64,000 bases of DNA from Lachnospiraceae bacterium. GTDB lineage: Bacteria > Bacillota > Clostridia > Lachnospirales > Lachnospiraceae. The translations under genes were made by a program, and so were the position numbers. Positions 63,913 through 64,000 of this stretch are shown in pieces. The stretch is from NCBI GenBank assembly GCA_910575555.1, contig CAJTFX010000004.1:228471-292470 (forward strand). Reading direction: 5' to 3'. Numbering within the stretch: position 1 is the first letter of the stretch; every line of letters begins with the position of its first letter. The notes under the pieces are model-generated. The model saw only the letters and a list, made by a program, of their open reading frames with translations. It was not told the origin of the DNA and ran no database searches.

Positions 63913-63958
63913 AAATTCCACTTTGTAAGATTAAATTCCGCTTTGAAAAAGTAAATTC
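63913..63958. repeat. 20-bp periodic repeat near the window end
   Basis: AAATTC recurs at 63913, 63933 and 63953, exactly 20 bases apart. The first two copies share AAATTCCRCTTTG; TTGAAAAAGTAAATTC also occurs twice (63903-63918, 63943-63958). No gene is visible from 63771 to the end. Regular short repeats of this sort occur at transposon ends and at protein-binding arrays. Confidence 0.6.
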
Positions 63959-64000
63959 AATAGGAATACAGAAAAAAAGAGATTTCATATAGAAAATACC

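Overview
The window looks like a chromosomal segment of a flagellated Gram-positive anaerobe of the Clostridia, most probably Lachnospiraceae. Pointers are the strong GGAGG ribosome binding sites, a T-box in front of ileS, a meso-diaminopimelate dehydrogenase, a class II GalT next to GalK and a LacI-type repressor, CsrA beside flagellin, a DUF134/NifX-type protein, and a predominantly minus-strand, tightly packed layout. No rRNA, phage, CRISPR array or intact insertion sequence is visible. The assignment to family level is inference from gene content, not from a marker-gene comparison.

Layout. 0.4-2.1 kb: CPBP-type membrane protease and an unknown protein. 2.2-3.9 kb: ddh and a HAD phosphatase. 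3.9-7.8 kb: a MoxR-type AAA ATPase, a VWA/metallopeptidase-like protein and a leucine-rich-repeat protein. 7.8-12.2 kb: a folate operon (folC, folE, HD protein, folP, fused folB-folK in transcription order). 12.4-14.7 kb: an LtaS-like membrane sulfatase on the plus strand. 14.8-18.5 kb: yaaA, hflX (apparently with an AUU start) and a frameshifted secreted FN3 protein. 18.6-19.4 kb: DUF134-NifX fusion under a palindromic operator. 19.5-23.8 kb: galK-galT and a divergent LacI-type repressor with repeated operator-like sites.

23.8-43.2 kb is the most distinctive part: a minus-strand flagellin glycosylation island. From flagellin (42.7 kb) it runs through a small unknown protein, a Maf-type glycosyltransferase, PseB, a DUF4910-type peptidase-like protein, an adenylation enzyme, a stand-alone acyl carrier protein, an AAC(3)-fold acyltransferase, a SAM methyltransferase, a TPR-sulfatase protein, an APS-kinase-like/methyltransferase fusion, PseC, PseI, the 40-codon stump of a formyltransferase-like gene, a GNAT acetyltransferase, an SDR, a PseF/SpsF cytidylyltransferase, an aldo/keto reductase and PseG. 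It contains every step needed for a CMP-pseudaminic-acid-type sugar plus a carrier-protein cassette that could add an unusual acyl or aminoacyl group to it. csrA sits immediately upstream of flagellin and probably controls its translation.

43.3-44.7 kb: repeated hairpins and an Rpn-type nuclease. 44.8-48.4 kb: TPR lipoprotein and glycogen phosphorylase. 48.5-52.1 kb: ileS with a T-box leader and a consensus promoter. 52.1-54.3 kb: an AAA-ATPase-like/PD-(D/E)XK protein and a DUF4190-like membrane protein. 54.5-56.3 kb: typA. 56.4-61.7 kb: an ABC-2 exporter divergent from a NarL-type two-component system. 61.7-62.3 kb: ferritin-like protein. 62.4-62.6 kb: tRNA-Met and tRNA-Val. 62.9-63.8 kb: Cof-type HAD phosphatase. 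The last 230 bases end in a 20-bp periodic repeat that may continue beyond the window.
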